A stretch of DNA of 64,000 nt, taken from the NCBI RefSeq assembly GCF_003264365.1, contig NZ_PYAK01000009.1, positions 62,001 through 126,000 on the forward strand, read 5' to 3'. A program made the translations under genes and the position numbers. This document shows, one piece after another, positions 54,014-62,765 of the stretch. The notes below the pieces were generated by a model that was not told the origin of the DNA, ran no database searches, and saw only the letters and a list, made by a program, of their open reading frames with translations. The DNA is from Micromonospora noduli. GTDB lineage: Bacteria; Actinomycetota; Actinomycetes; Mycobacteriales; Micromonosporaceae. Each line of letters starts with the position of its first letter. The first letter of the stretch is position 1.

Positions 54014-54943
54014 TCACCACCAGCGGCGCCTGATGTTGATCTCGCGTACGGGTATCTCGGAGGGGTGTAGGGAGCGTTCGACGACGGGGCGGATCGTGTG
54101 GGGTGTGATGCGGTCGCGTTCGTGTTCCTCGGCGAACCGGGCGGCCTGTTCGTGTTCGCCGAGGTTGTCCAGGGCCTTGAGGAGGTCGGTTACCAGGATG
54201 TCGAGGCGGTGAGTTTCGGCTTCGGCGGCGAGGAACCGTTCGTGGTGGGTGACTGCCCGGTGGCCGCACCACTGGCGTAGTAGTTCGTGGCGGGGTCGGT
54301 CGTGGCGGCGGTACCAGTCGTACTCCCATTCCGGTGTCGTCGATCGGCTGTCGCGGCCGACGCGGTAGTCATCGCCGAACTTGCATTTGTGGCGGGACTG
54401 GGCTTCCTGCTCGATGACGAGGTCGAGGACCTGGGTCGGATGGGCACAGCACGCGGCCTCGACCAGTTGGAGGGTGCCGGCCGGTGACAGGATGGTCCGG
54501 CCGTCGTGGTCGAACCATTCAGCCGAGGCGAGGATGTCGTCGATCGGGCCGCCGATGATCTCGCATAGCCGGGTCCTGTCGTGGATGTCGGTGGCGCATG
54601 ACACCGGGGACCAGAGCAGTTCGGCTACGTCATCGCTGATCAAGAGGCCGAAGATCTCCTCGACGCAGGCTTCCTCTGCACGGTCGAGGCTCAGATCGTC
54701 GATGCGTTGCCAATTGGCCATCAGCGCGTCGAAGGTCCCGACCTCGCTCCACGGCACCCGCAGCCGCGACCCGGGGACCTTCTCCACCCGTTCGTCGGGG
54801 TCGTCGAGGAATCTGATCTCAAGGCGGGCGCTGTTCTTCTTCGGCTCGACGGCCAGGATGCGGACGCGTTCGGAGGATCCGTGGTCCGACTGCCGGTACG
54901 CCCATTCGTCGCCGACGGCGAAGCGGGAGGGGTCGATTCTCAT
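54014..54943 (-). CDS. Uncharacterised protein with SH3-like N-terminus
   Basis: A 309-residue protein starting MRIDPSRFAVGDEWAYRQSD, preceded by GAAGGACGG. The first 70 residues (GDEWAYR ... VRILAVEPKKNSARLEIRFL followed by DDPDERVEKVPGSRLRVPWSEV) look like a small beta-barrel. The rest is helical with many His, Arg and Trp (RHKCKFGDDY, EWEYDWYRRHDRPRHELLRQW). Related actinobacterial proteins are common but have no function. It is the last gene of the leftward block and 138 bases downstream of the gene at 55082, with which it may be co-transcribed. Confidence 0.65.
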   Translation of the reverse strand: MRIDPSRFAVGDEWAYRQSDHGSSERVRILAVEPKKNSARLEIRFLDDPDERVEKVPGSRLRVPWSEVGTFDALMANWQRIDDLSLDRAEEACVEEIFGLLISDDVAELLWSPVSCATDIHDRTRLCEIIGGPIDDILASAEWFDHDGRTILSPAGTLQLVEAACCAHPTQVLDLVIEQEAQSRHKCKFGDDYRVGRDSRSTTPEWEYDWYRRHDRPRHELLRQWCGHRAVTHHERFLAAEAETHRLDILVTDLLKALDNLGEHEQAARFAEEHERDRITPHTIRPVVERSLHPSEIPVREINIRRRWW

Positions 54944-55081
54944 CCAGCCGTCCTTCGGGTAAGCGTCGCTTGTTGCGTGGCACCGGGTCGTGCTGACGGT
55001 TCGCGCCGCGATGGCGGCAGGTCCCGGCGCAGGCTCGTGCGCATCCGGCCGGAGTGTGGTGACGGTTGAGGTGGACGCACT

Positions 55082-56725
55082 TCAGGCACCGCGGTCGAGC
55101 AGCCCGTGGTGCCACGATTCGGCCTGTCGGCGGATGCCGGCGTGGGCCTGCCGGTCGTGATCAGGGCGGTGCTCCTTGCGTGGCCCGTGAGGGCTCCAGT
55201 CACCGAGGAACGGGCGCAGGTCGTCGGGTCCGGGTTCGGGGTTGTAATCGATGTCAGCCAGCACACGGGGACTGCGGATGGGGTCGATCCGGTCGGCGGC
55301 GGCCCTGCCCCACGCGACCCAGCTGGCGAGGTACCCGCCGGCGCCGGTCCGCCCCTCGGCCGCTTGTTCAAGGGCGGTGCAGAACGCGCGGATGTCAGCT
55401 GCGGTGGTCCACGCCTGGTAGGCGTTGCGGAAGGTTTCCGCGCGGATCTTTTCGGCGGCCCGGACGCGGGCGTCGGCCATCGCGGCGTGCCATTGCGCGA
55501 GGGTGGCCTCCTCCTGCCGTCTGCGCTCGGCCGCGGCCTCCTCCTGCCGCCGCCGGTGCTCGGCCGCAGCCTTCTCCCGCGCGACTTCGGCTGCCCGCCG
55601 TTGCTGTTCGTCGGCGGTGACGCCAGCCTCGAACCCTTGGATGATCTGCGCGACGCGCTGTTCCAGACGTCCGCGTGGGGTGTCGGTCCAGGTGTCCCGG
55701 TTGTCGTGTCCGGCCCGGGCGATCTCCAAGCGGAGCCTGCCGGAGTCGACGACGTCGAACTCCGCGGGTTTCATCCACGGCCGCAGGCGCAGCACCTTCA
55801 GCTCCTCGGCGGTGGGTCCGTGCGGGACCTGGTCGCGTTCCTCGGTCAGGGTGACCGTGCGTCGGACCTGCCCGGCCTGGAGGAACACCCGCGGGTGTTT
55901 CGCCTTGGTGTTGACCCCGAGCCGGTGCCCACGCCGGGCCGCCTCGCCGGCGAGCTGCCGGATCAGCAGCAACGCCCGGGGCAGTAGGTCCGAGCTGACG
56001 GCGAGGTTGGTCGAATCGGTTTCGAGAGCGCTGAACGCCAGATGCGGGTCGGTGGTGACACGTCGGGTGTTGAGCCGGATCCGGTTCCAGTCGGTCTCGT
56101 CCGGACCGGCATCGGTGTACAGGCGGATGACGATGTCGCCAGCGTCGCGGCCAGTGTGGCGCAGATGGTGACCCGATGGCACAAGTCCCTGCTGCTTGAA
56201 CACGTGAATGATCCGGCGGTACCGGGCCCGCGTTCCACTGTCGGGACTCTCGATACGGACCATGCCGTCCTCGCGCTGTAGACGGTCGAGCAGTTCGCGA
56301 GCCGATCGCAGCAGGTCCGCCCCCGAAGCGCCGCCGGCGATGCCTCCGGGTGCCGGCGTCTCGGACCGCGGGAGGGCAGCACGGTGGTCGGGATGATCGG
56401 GATGGTGACCATGCTCAAGGTAGAAGCGGCCGGCGTCGGTCGAGGACGCCCTCCACACCCCGGCCTTGCGTGTCACCGTCACCAGGTTCCGGTCCTGGAG
56501 CGCACGCGCCGACCGACGGTACTCGACGCCGTCCGGGCCGCTGAGGTCATCGCCGCCGTGGATCCGGCGAAGCAGGTCGAGCTGCCGCTCATTGAGCGAA
56601 TCCCATCGCTGCACCCACCCGACACTAAGGGGCAAGGCGTACTCGATCGAGCTGGACACGGCCATATCAGGCAGCCCGGTCCGAAGAACGAATCGAACTG
56701 TCGGCTCAGCCTGAAACTGACCCAT
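55082..56725 (-). CDS. Uncharacterised coiled-coil protein
   Basis: A 547-residue protein. The N-terminus (SLNERQLDLLRRIHGGDDLS ... RALQDRNLVTVTRKAGVWRA) has two winged-helix-like segments. A middle region has LGVNTKAKHPRVFLQAGQVR. Residues about 380-425 are an Arg/Glu/Ala-rich coiled coil (EKAAAEHRRRQEEAAAERRR). Length and composition suggest a scaffold or DNA-binding protein. The ATG at 56665 (MAVSSSIEYALPL) is an alternative start. It lies downstream of the DUF3800 gene on the same strand with a 76-base gap, so it might belong to the defence block, but no motif proves it. Confidence 0.65.
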   Translation of the reverse strand: MGQFQAEPTVRFVLRTGLPDMAVSSSIEYALPLSVGWVQRWDSLNERQLDLLRRIHGGDDLSGPDGVEYRRSARALQDRNLVTVTRKAGVWRASSTDAGRFYLEHGHHPDHPDHRAALPRSETPAPGGIAGGASGADLLRSARELLDRLQREDGMVRIESPDSGTRARYRRIIHVFKQQGLVPSGHHLRHTGRDAGDIVIRLYTDAGPDETDWNRIRLNTRRVTTDPHLAFSALETDSTNLAVSSDLLPRALLLIRQLAGEAARRGHRLGVNTKAKHPRVFLQAGQVRRTVTLTEERDQVPHGPTAEELKVLRLRPWMKPAEFDVVDSGRLRLEIARAGHDNRDTWTDTPRGRLEQRVAQIIQGFEAGVTADEQQRRAAEVAREKAAAEHRRRQEEAAAERRRQEEATLAQWHAAMADARVRAAEKIRAETFRNAYQAWTTAADIRAFCTALEQAAEGRTGAGGYLASWVAWGRAAADRIDPIRSPRVLADIDYNPEPGPDDLRPFLGDWSPHGPRKEHRPDHDRQAHAGIRRQAESWHHGLLDRGA

Positions 56726-56801
56726 GGTTTCGGAACCCCCCGAACGAAGGGGCCAAGGTTAAACCCGCGTTGACACCGAACAGGATCCGGCTGCCTGCGA
56801 T

Positions 56802-58103
56802 CTACGAGCCTGTAGACGGGTGGCCCCTCGACTCTTTTGGCCGGGAGAAGCGGGCGGGCTCGTCGTGCGCGATCAGGCTGTGCGGTGTGATGAGCGGGGC
56901 GACGCTGGTTGCGAGTGCGGCACCGACTTCTGCGGTGGATGTGGTCAGGCCTTCGTGAAAGTGCGCCACTGCGCGTCCCGCCCCGGCTACGAGGTCGGCG
57001 AGTTGGATCGACGGATGATTCGATGAGTCACCCCGTGCCAGCCCTCGCGGCCTGACGCCAGTCCAGAGGTATCGGAAGTCTGGGTGACCCGCCGTCATGG
57101 CCTTCCACAAGATGTCGATGCGGTCGTCGGTCATGACCTTGTGGGCGTCCATGAGCAGGCTTGCCGGCCCGATTTGCCGTGACCACTCGTTGAGCACGGC
57201 GGGCATCGTCGGGATCAACGGTTCCATCGCCAGGAGGAAGTCCGGTTCAAGCATCGTCTTCTGCAGTTCATCAGCCTGCGCGCGGCACCGTAGCAGCATG
57301 CTCAGGATGTCCGTGATCGCTCGGCGATGCGATCGGCGTTCGGCGGCATCGAGTACCTGGAACAACTCGGCTACCTCGACCAACGCCTGTCCTCGGTTGC
57401 GGATGCCGGCGAAGCGTACGAACACTCTGATCACTTCGTGGAACATAGGGGCCCCAAGAGCACGCGGGCCCTCTTCGATCAGCTTTTGTGCGTACCGCCG
57501 AGCCTGGTCGTCCGCGTGCAGGTCCACCCCGTTCTCGTGCGCATACTCTTCAAGCAGCAAGTCAATGATCTTGGCTGTGACGAAGAACCGCTTGTCGATC
57601 ATGAAGATGCTCGCCCTGCCGGCAAGCATGCCGCCGGGCCGCAGCGCTCCGGCGAGCACCTCAAGTCGTCGCTGATTACGGCCGCGGGTGAAGTGGCCGA
57701 ACTTGAGCTCAGCGGCCTGCTCGATCCCGGCGTCGCGGCGCAGCGAGGCCAGCACCGTGTCGGCGTCGCCGTCGTCGATGGCGACCGACCCGATGGTCAT
57801 GTACGGCTCGGTGGGCTCAAAGAGGGCCTCGCCAGCCCAGCCGGACTCGTCTGCGGCGATCCACCGGCCGCCCGATCCGCCGTCCTTGGTCGGGGTGTCG
57901 CGGGAATATTTGACGTGGGCAGGGCCAGAGAGGCCACCGGGCGTGACGGACCTACCCGGGACCGCAGGCACCGATGATTTTCCGTTGGGGTCGGTCGCTC
58001 TTGCTGTGCCGGGGGGAACTGCCACGCAGCCAATTCTGATGCCTTGGCGCGATGTTGAACATCCCGTTAAGGCGGAGCATCCCGGCCGAAGAGCGGCAGT
58101 CAA
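56802..58103 (-). CDS. DUF3800 protein (RNase H-like fold)
   Basis: A 433-residue frame whose conserved part starts with WIAADESGWAG (D-E-S-G, the first acidic cluster of DUF3800). It continues with ASIFMIDKRFF, LLMDAHKVMTDD and finally SNHPSIQLADLVAGAGR (I/V-Q-x-AD-x-x-x-G). DUF3800 proteins are predicted RNase H-fold nucleases or regulators and frequently sit in defence islands. The first 80 residues from the TTG at 58103 are Pro/Gly-rich; a GTG at 58025 is equally possible. It begins 27 bases after the large nuclease-like gene, so it is probably the fifth gene of the CBASS-headed operon. Confidence 0.78.
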   Translation of the reverse strand: MTAALRPGCSALTGCSTSRQGIRIGCVAVPPGTARATDPNGKSSVPAVPGRSVTPGGLSGPAHVKYSRDTPTKDGGSGGRWIAADESGWAGEALFEPTEPYMTIGSVAIDDGDADTVLASLRRDAGIEQAAELKFGHFTRGRNQRRLEVLAGALRPGGMLAGRASIFMIDKRFFVTAKIIDLLLEEYAHENGVDLHADDQARRYAQKLIEEGPRALGAPMFHEVIRVFVRFAGIRNRGQALVEVAELFQVLDAAERRSHRRAITDILSMLLRCRAQADELQKTMLEPDFLLAMEPLIPTMPAVLNEWSRQIGPASLLMDAHKVMTDDRIDILWKAMTAGHPDFRYLWTGVRPRGLARGDSSNHPSIQLADLVAGAGRAVAHFHEGLTTSTAEVGAALATSVAPLITPHSLIAHDEPARFSRPKESRGHPSTGS

Positions 58104-58130
58104 GCGTTGCGTGGGGTCACGCTACTCGGA

Positions 58131-61100
58131 CTATCTTGTCCGGCTGCCCAGGGCGGAGCGGACGCTGTGGCAGGGGTCTTGGGCGAGCCGGTCGCGCGCA
58201 TAGGACTGATAGCCCGCGACTTCGACGCTGGCGAGGGCCTTGGCAAAGGCTCGTCGGACCCGGACGTCATTGTCGGCGGCGAGCCGTGCCCCCGCTTGCG
58301 GCGGGCTGCCGTGCCGCGCCCAGAGGATTGCCGCGAACGACCTGAGGGCCCACCCCTGCGCGACCAGGAATCCAACGTCGTCCTTCAGTGCGTCACCGAG
58401 TTGTTGCAGGGCTCGGGTCGGCCAGTAGTCCGAGTTTTCGCCGGCTCCGAGAAGCGCGTACGCCTGGCTTCTGACTGCGGCACGTCGAGCATCGTCGGTC
58501 GCTAGACAAGCTGCAAGGAACAACGCACGGTCACGGCTGTCGTGGTCGGGGTTGATAATCCGTAGGAATCCAAGCCGATGGCCGAAACGCTGATCCAATT
58601 CGTCATGCTCAGACGATGTGGGCGCGGAGGCACATCGCAGGGCGACCGCGAAGTGCTTGTCGCGGTCGGCGCCCTCGAGATGGTGAGCGAGATTGGACGC
58701 GGCGATGAGGTATTCCCCTCGGTCACTGGAGCCGACGTGCGGGTCGTCGGCTCGCCGGAGGAGTTCCGCGACGGCCGGCTCCAGGCGCGCGGGGGGCATC
58801 GCACGAACGAGCAGCGAGTCGCCGACGGCGGTAGTTCCCGTGCTATAGACGCCCGGCTGGTGGCTGAGTGGATTAGTGAGGCGGGTCAACGCCTGCTCGA
58901 CAACTTCTGGCGGGTTGGCTTCGGGATCGTGATAGGCGAGCGTTTCCTGCGCCCACCCGTCATCTTCGACGGCCAGCTCGGCGAGGTGAGGTTTCGCGAT
59001 CTCGATGTGATGGTCGATGGCTTCCTGCGCGGCCTGGTTGCGCGATGACTGCGACCGGGCCAACAACGCCGCCAAGTGCGGTATGGCTCGCTGGCTGAGT
59101 GCTGGCTGGTTGATTGCGATACGCGCTACCGCTGCGGCTTCGTCCTCATCGTGGAGGCGGTAGTGATTGACTTCTACCTTCGGCTGCCGTTCGAAGTGGG
59201 ACAGGACCGTCTCGGCATCTTCAGGCGTGAGGCGGTCGGAGACGCCGGCGAGAGCGCCCAGTGCTCCGCGATAACGAGAGGTCGCGAAGGATCTGAGGTC
59301 GACGAGCTCATGTGCTTCAGCGCCTGTGATCTCGGCGACGATGTGACCCACGATGACGCTTACTATTTCGTCGGGAATCAGGTCTGCCTGCTGCGCGATC
59401 AGCCGGTAGGCGGTACCGACGGTCCAGTAGTTGGGGGCCGACAGGTCAGCGGTGATGTCGATGAAGCTGCTGGAGCACTGCTTGCCTAGGTTCTTGATGG
59501 CTTCGACGTCGCCCGCCCGAGTGAGGTGACGCGCGGCGACCACCGGCTCGTCCGCCTCGACCAGCACGGCGGCCAGGACTTGCCTGGCCTTGCCTTCTGC
59601 CACCCAGTCGCTCATCGCCACAGCGTCTCGCAGTGCTCGTTGGGCGGAAATTGCTGCGGAGCGAAGCTTGTGAACGCGTAGCCCTTCCAGAGCCTCCTCG
59701 TAGGCGCCCTCCGCAGTCGCGATGACGGGGCGAGTGGGCCCCCTCTCGCGTAGCGCCGTTTGCAGCGGCAGCAGTTCGTCGCTTGTAAATGGCTTCCAGC
59801 GGCTGCGGAAGGCTCGACGGCTGAATGTCCAGGTTGCCGCGTCTGTCCAGCGTTGGGCGAGGCACGCGTCACCGGCTGCCTCGTCCCAGAGGGCTTCTGC
59901 CTCCTCGAATCTCTGATGCAGCGCACAGTGCCGCGCGTAGCGCGCTGTCACCAGGCCACCGAGGGCGTGCCCGAGGCGCAGCTTCCGCGCGTCCTCAAGA
60001 AGGTTCGACCAGTCACCGCTCGACTCGGCGACCAGCAGGCGCAGCCGCGTCCGGAGCACTCGGTCACCTGTCTCCGTCTCGGCCAGCGCGGCCAACTTCT
60101 GCCGCTCGCGGGTCAGCCAGGCATGGTCGTCATTCGCGAGTGCCGTCTCGCCGGCAAGGACAGCGAGTCGGACCTGGTCAGCGTGCTCACCTACGACCAG
60201 CACACTGGCTTCCGGCAAGGACGCCAGCGGGTCGAAATACAACTCCATCGCCGCGTCGGCGACCTTCACCAACGCCCCTGCTGGATCCTCCGTTGCCCCG
60301 TCGCGGGCGAGTTCGCGCAGTCGCCGTTGGCCGATCTGCGCGGTTGTGCTCAGCCCTCGGTCGAGAGCTGTCCAGATGCCATCCAGGGTCCGCCGAGCCG
60401 CCTCGCCCACGCGACCGAGACCCGCCAGCAGACGATTGCGCTCGGTTTCGTGCTGCTCGGCATAGCTGCCAAATCCCGCTGCGCGCAGTTTTGCCTGAGC
60501 TTCCTCGATCAGAGCCAAGGCGCGCTCGGGCTCTTCCGACGCGGCGCGCGCCTCCCGGAGCAGGGCGGCTGCACCCGTGGTCTCCTCCGGCGTCCGGGCC
60601 AGCGCCTCACGGATGGCTACCGCGTCGGCAGTCGGCACACGCACGGGCTCCAGCTCGAACGGCAGGCAGAACGCCTCGGCTGTCGGCAGGCCGAAGAACT
60701 CGATGACGATCTCCGGCGCGCCGCGAAGGAGCCGAGACAGCTCCTGCCTGTCCCACAGATCCAATGTGATCGGATGAAACTCGGCCCGGAATTTAGCGAG
60801 ATCCTCGACGACCCTGGTCGACGTGACCTCGCGACTCACGCCGATGATGAGCCGACCCACGTGGAACGGACGGCTCGTCGACCGAAACTTCGTCACAGCG
60901 GCTTCGAGCTCTGCAGGGCCAAACCGCTTGTAGCGCTTGCTCTGCAGTGCGACGCCTACCCCGTCCGGCGCGAGCGCGACAACATCCAGCCCGTATTGAC
61001 TCTGGCCGCGCTCGCCGTAGATCTGCGCGTGACGCAGACCCTCGACATCGCGCATGACCCGCCACTGGATCCGTTCGAAGTTCTCCCAGGTGAGCTGGTC

Positions 61101-61283
61101 CAACGGCAGCGACTCGAGTTTCCTGAGCACGGGAGCGGAGGTAATGGCCGCAGGGCCGCGGTACAGCCGAGAATCGAGCGGAACCGGGGTCCACGACCCT
61201 GCAGCTCCTAGCTGGCTATTGGCCTGCGCCGGCATGGGTGTGGCCACCTCCAGTCCATCGTCCAGTGACGAGCCAGATCTCAT
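58131..61283 (-). CDS. PD-(D/E)xK nuclease domain fused to a long helical repeat protein
   Basis: A 1050-residue protein. Residues about 60-200 look like an Mrr/PD-(D/E)xK restriction fold: WENFERIQWRVMRD, YGERGQSQYGLDVVALA (Asp100) and VALQSKRYKRFG (Gln114-x-Lys116), then GRLIIGVSREVTS. About 800 residues of paired helices follow (TPR/HEAT-like, for example EEALEGLRVHKLRSAAISAQ). Proteins of this build serve as sensors with a nuclease effector in anti-phage systems. The start overlaps the 3' end of the E2-like gene by 68 bases (20 if the Met at 61235 is used). It therefore seems part of the CBASS operon although it is not a standard CBASS component. Confidence 0.75.
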   Translation of the reverse strand: MRSGSSLDDGLEVATPMPAQANSQLGAAGSWTPVPLDSRLYRGPAAITSAPVLRKLESLPLDQLTWENFERIQWRVMRDVEGLRHAQIYGERGQSQYGLDVVALAPDGVGVALQSKRYKRFGPAELEAAVTKFRSTSRPFHVGRLIIGVSREVTSTRVVEDLAKFRAEFHPITLDLWDRQELSRLLRGAPEIVIEFFGLPTAEAFCLPFELEPVRVPTADAVAIREALARTPEETTGAAALLREARAASEEPERALALIEEAQAKLRAAGFGSYAEQHETERNRLLAGLGRVGEAARRTLDGIWTALDRGLSTTAQIGQRRLRELARDGATEDPAGALVKVADAAMELYFDPLASLPEASVLVVGEHADQVRLAVLAGETALANDDHAWLTRERQKLAALAETETGDRVLRTRLRLLVAESSGDWSNLLEDARKLRLGHALGGLVTARYARHCALHQRFEEAEALWDEAAGDACLAQRWTDAATWTFSRRAFRSRWKPFTSDELLPLQTALRERGPTRPVIATAEGAYEEALEGLRVHKLRSAAISAQRALRDAVAMSDWVAEGKARQVLAAVLVEADEPVVAARHLTRAGDVEAIKNLGKQCSSSFIDITADLSAPNYWTVGTAYRLIAQQADLIPDEIVSVIVGHIVAEITGAEAHELVDLRSFATSRYRGALGALAGVSDRLTPEDAETVLSHFERQPKVEVNHYRLHDEDEAAAVARIAINQPALSQRAIPHLAALLARSQSSRNQAAQEAIDHHIEIAKPHLAELAVEDDGWAQETLAYHDPEANPPEVVEQALTRLTNPLSHQPGVYSTGTTAVGDSLLVRAMPPARLEPAVAELLRRADDPHVGSSDRGEYLIAASNLAHHLEGADRDKHFAVALRCASAPTSSEHDELDQRFGHRLGFLRIINPDHDSRDRALFLAACLATDDARRAAVRSQAYALLGAGENSDYWPTRALQQLGDALKDDVGFLVAQGWALRSFAAILWARHGSPPQAGARLAADNDVRVRRAFAKALASVEVAGYQSYARDRLAQDPCHSVRSALGSRTR

Positions 61284-61632
61284 AGTGCATGAGCCACTCC
61301 GCAGCCCACGGTACGACCGTGGCGGCGAGGAACATGTCCTGCTCCCACTGGCCGGGGTAGTACAGGCAGAGCTCGTCGCCAGCGTAGACGTGCGGCAGTG
61401 CGGCAGCCCTTGGGTGCCGGGCGAGCGGCGGGTCGGTGACCATCACCTCGGGGCGTCGGCCGTGCCGATGGGTCAGCCGCAGGGTGTAGATCTGGCTGGC
61501 CGGGGACGGTTGCAGGCGGATGGCGCACGTCAGCTCACCGCGGTGGACCGCACCGACGGCGTCCGGGAGCAGTGCGGTGATCGCGGTGAGCTGACGGCGG
61601 AGGTTAACGGCGCGGGTCGGGGTGCTCGCCAT
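61216..61632 (-). CDS. E2-like protein of type II-short CBASS (Cap2 E2-only form)
   Basis: A 138-residue protein. The C-terminal half reads AGDELCLYYPGQWEQDMFLA, then TVVPWAAEWLMHYEIWLVTG and RWTGGGHTH. This is the pattern of bacterial ubiquitin-conjugating-like (E2) proteins of short type II CBASS, with Cys89 in E-L-C-L-Y as the presumed catalytic cysteine and a G-G-G-H end. Such proteins act on the C-terminus of the CD-NTase to boost signalling. It lacks the E1 adenylation domain of full Cap2 and no JAB peptidase gene is present. It overlaps the CD-NTase gene by 29 bases. Confidence 0.82.
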   Translation of the reverse strand: MASTPTRAVNLRRQLTAITALLPDAVGAVHRGELTCAIRLQPSPASQIYTLRLTHRHGRRPEVMVTDPPLARHPRAAALPHVYAGDELCLYYPGQWEQDMFLAATVVPWAAEWLMHYEIWLVTGRWTGGGHTHAGAGQ

Positions 61633-62761
61633 AGAAGTGGTGATCGCGGACCCGGGGGCCGGTGGTGGCGGTGGTGGTGAGCAAGCCGGTGGAGGTCATG
61701 CGCAGGGCCCCGGTCTCGCGGCTGTGGCGCATGCGATCACCGTAGCTCTCTACGGAGTTGAAGACCGGCCCAGCGCTGAAGCTCTCCGACATGCGAGAGG
61801 CGATAACCTGCAGGCCCTTGCCCTGCAGGCCGGCGAGGTCGTCGAGCACAGTGACGATGCCCCGGTGCCAGGCGATGAAGGCCAGGCGACGCTCGGGGTA
61901 CTCGTTCCACTTGTCCGTGAAATTTTCCTCCTCGTGCGCCGGGTTGGGCACCCACCACTTGCCATGGCGGTTCTCGATGAAGGAGGTCATCCCGTCGAGC
62001 GCGGCCCGAGTGCCGGTGAACAGGTTCTGCTCGCCGCGGTAGGCGCGGGCGGCGAGGGTAGTGATCAGGATCGACGGGGGCCGGTTGTCCGGGTCGTTCG
62101 CGAACCGCAGCATGCAGTGCCACTTGAGAACCTGGACGATGCGCTGCAGGGTGCTGCGGACCGTCCAGTCGGGCACGTCGGCAACGTTGTGGTGGCGCTT
62201 GGCCTCGACGAGGCTCCGGCCCTGTTCGCAGCGCCGCTTGAACCAGTCGGCGTAGCCGATCGGGTTGCTGTGCTGCCACTCGCGCAGGTTCTGGTCGGTG
62301 AGCAGGATGCCCGTGGGCGGGTGCTCGATGTCCGGGATGGTGGGCAGGACGTCGAGGTGGAAGCCATGATCGGGGTACTCGAGGGTCCAGCAGCGGCGGC
62401 GGGACTCGCAGGACTTGGGGCCGTCGGTGTGGCCCTGTCGGGTCTTCCACCGCAGGTAGGCGTGGAGCATGTCGCCGAGCAACTGCTTGAGCTGGGCCTG
62501 GGTGATGTTCCCCTTGCGCCGCGGCACCCGGCAGACCAGGTCAATGTCGTACTCCCCCGTCCGGGTGCTCGGACGCACCACGGTGCCCAGCCGGAAGGAT
62601 CCTTGGGGGTAGATGCGCCAGTCCGGCTCACCGTGTTCGGCCAGCCAGGTGCCGACCTCCTCGTAGCGTTCGACGGCGAGCTGCTGCAGGTGCGGGGAGA
62701 TGTCCAGGGTCTCCACCGCCCCGTCGAGGAGCATGGAGAGCATCTGCTCGATGGTGTCCAT
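61604..62761 (-). CDS. CD-NTase (cGAS/DncV-like nucleotidyltransferase)
   Basis: A 385-residue enzyme with GSFRLGT (54-60), then YDIDLVC (Asp72, Asp74), and FHLDVLP (Asp137), the GSxxxGT...DxD...D triad of CBASS nucleotidyltransferases. On sensing phage it should make a cyclic oligonucleotide that activates the adjacent patatin effector. The product cannot be read from sequence. Start 62761 is chosen: it follows the capV stop by 4 bases and starts a natural MDTIEQMLSMLLDG; the frame further upstream is a shadow of capV. Confidence 0.9.
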   Translation of the reverse strand: MDTIEQMLSMLLDGAVETLDISPHLQQLAVERYEEVGTWLAEHGEPDWRIYPQGSFRLGTVVRPSTRTGEYDIDLVCRVPRRKGNITQAQLKQLLGDMLHAYLRWKTRQGHTDGPKSCESRRRCWTLEYPDHGFHLDVLPTIPDIEHPPTGILLTDQNLREWQHSNPIGYADWFKRRCEQGRSLVEAKRHHNVADVPDWTVRSTLQRIVQVLKWHCMLRFANDPDNRPPSILITTLAARAYRGEQNLFTGTRAALDGMTSFIENRHGKWWVPNPAHEEENFTDKWNEYPERRLAFIAWHRGIVTVLDDLAGLQGKGLQVIASRMSESFSAGPVFNSVESYGDRMRHSRETGALRMTSTGLLTTTATTGPRVRDHHFYGEHPDPRR

Positions 62762-62765
62762 CGCG

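Noticed and set aside
59760-61211. 483-residue forward frame opposite the large nuclease-repeat gene
   Set aside because: Low-complexity Arg/Gln/Pro text without start signals; the reverse-strand gene shows a PD-(D/E)xK motif and regular helical repeats.
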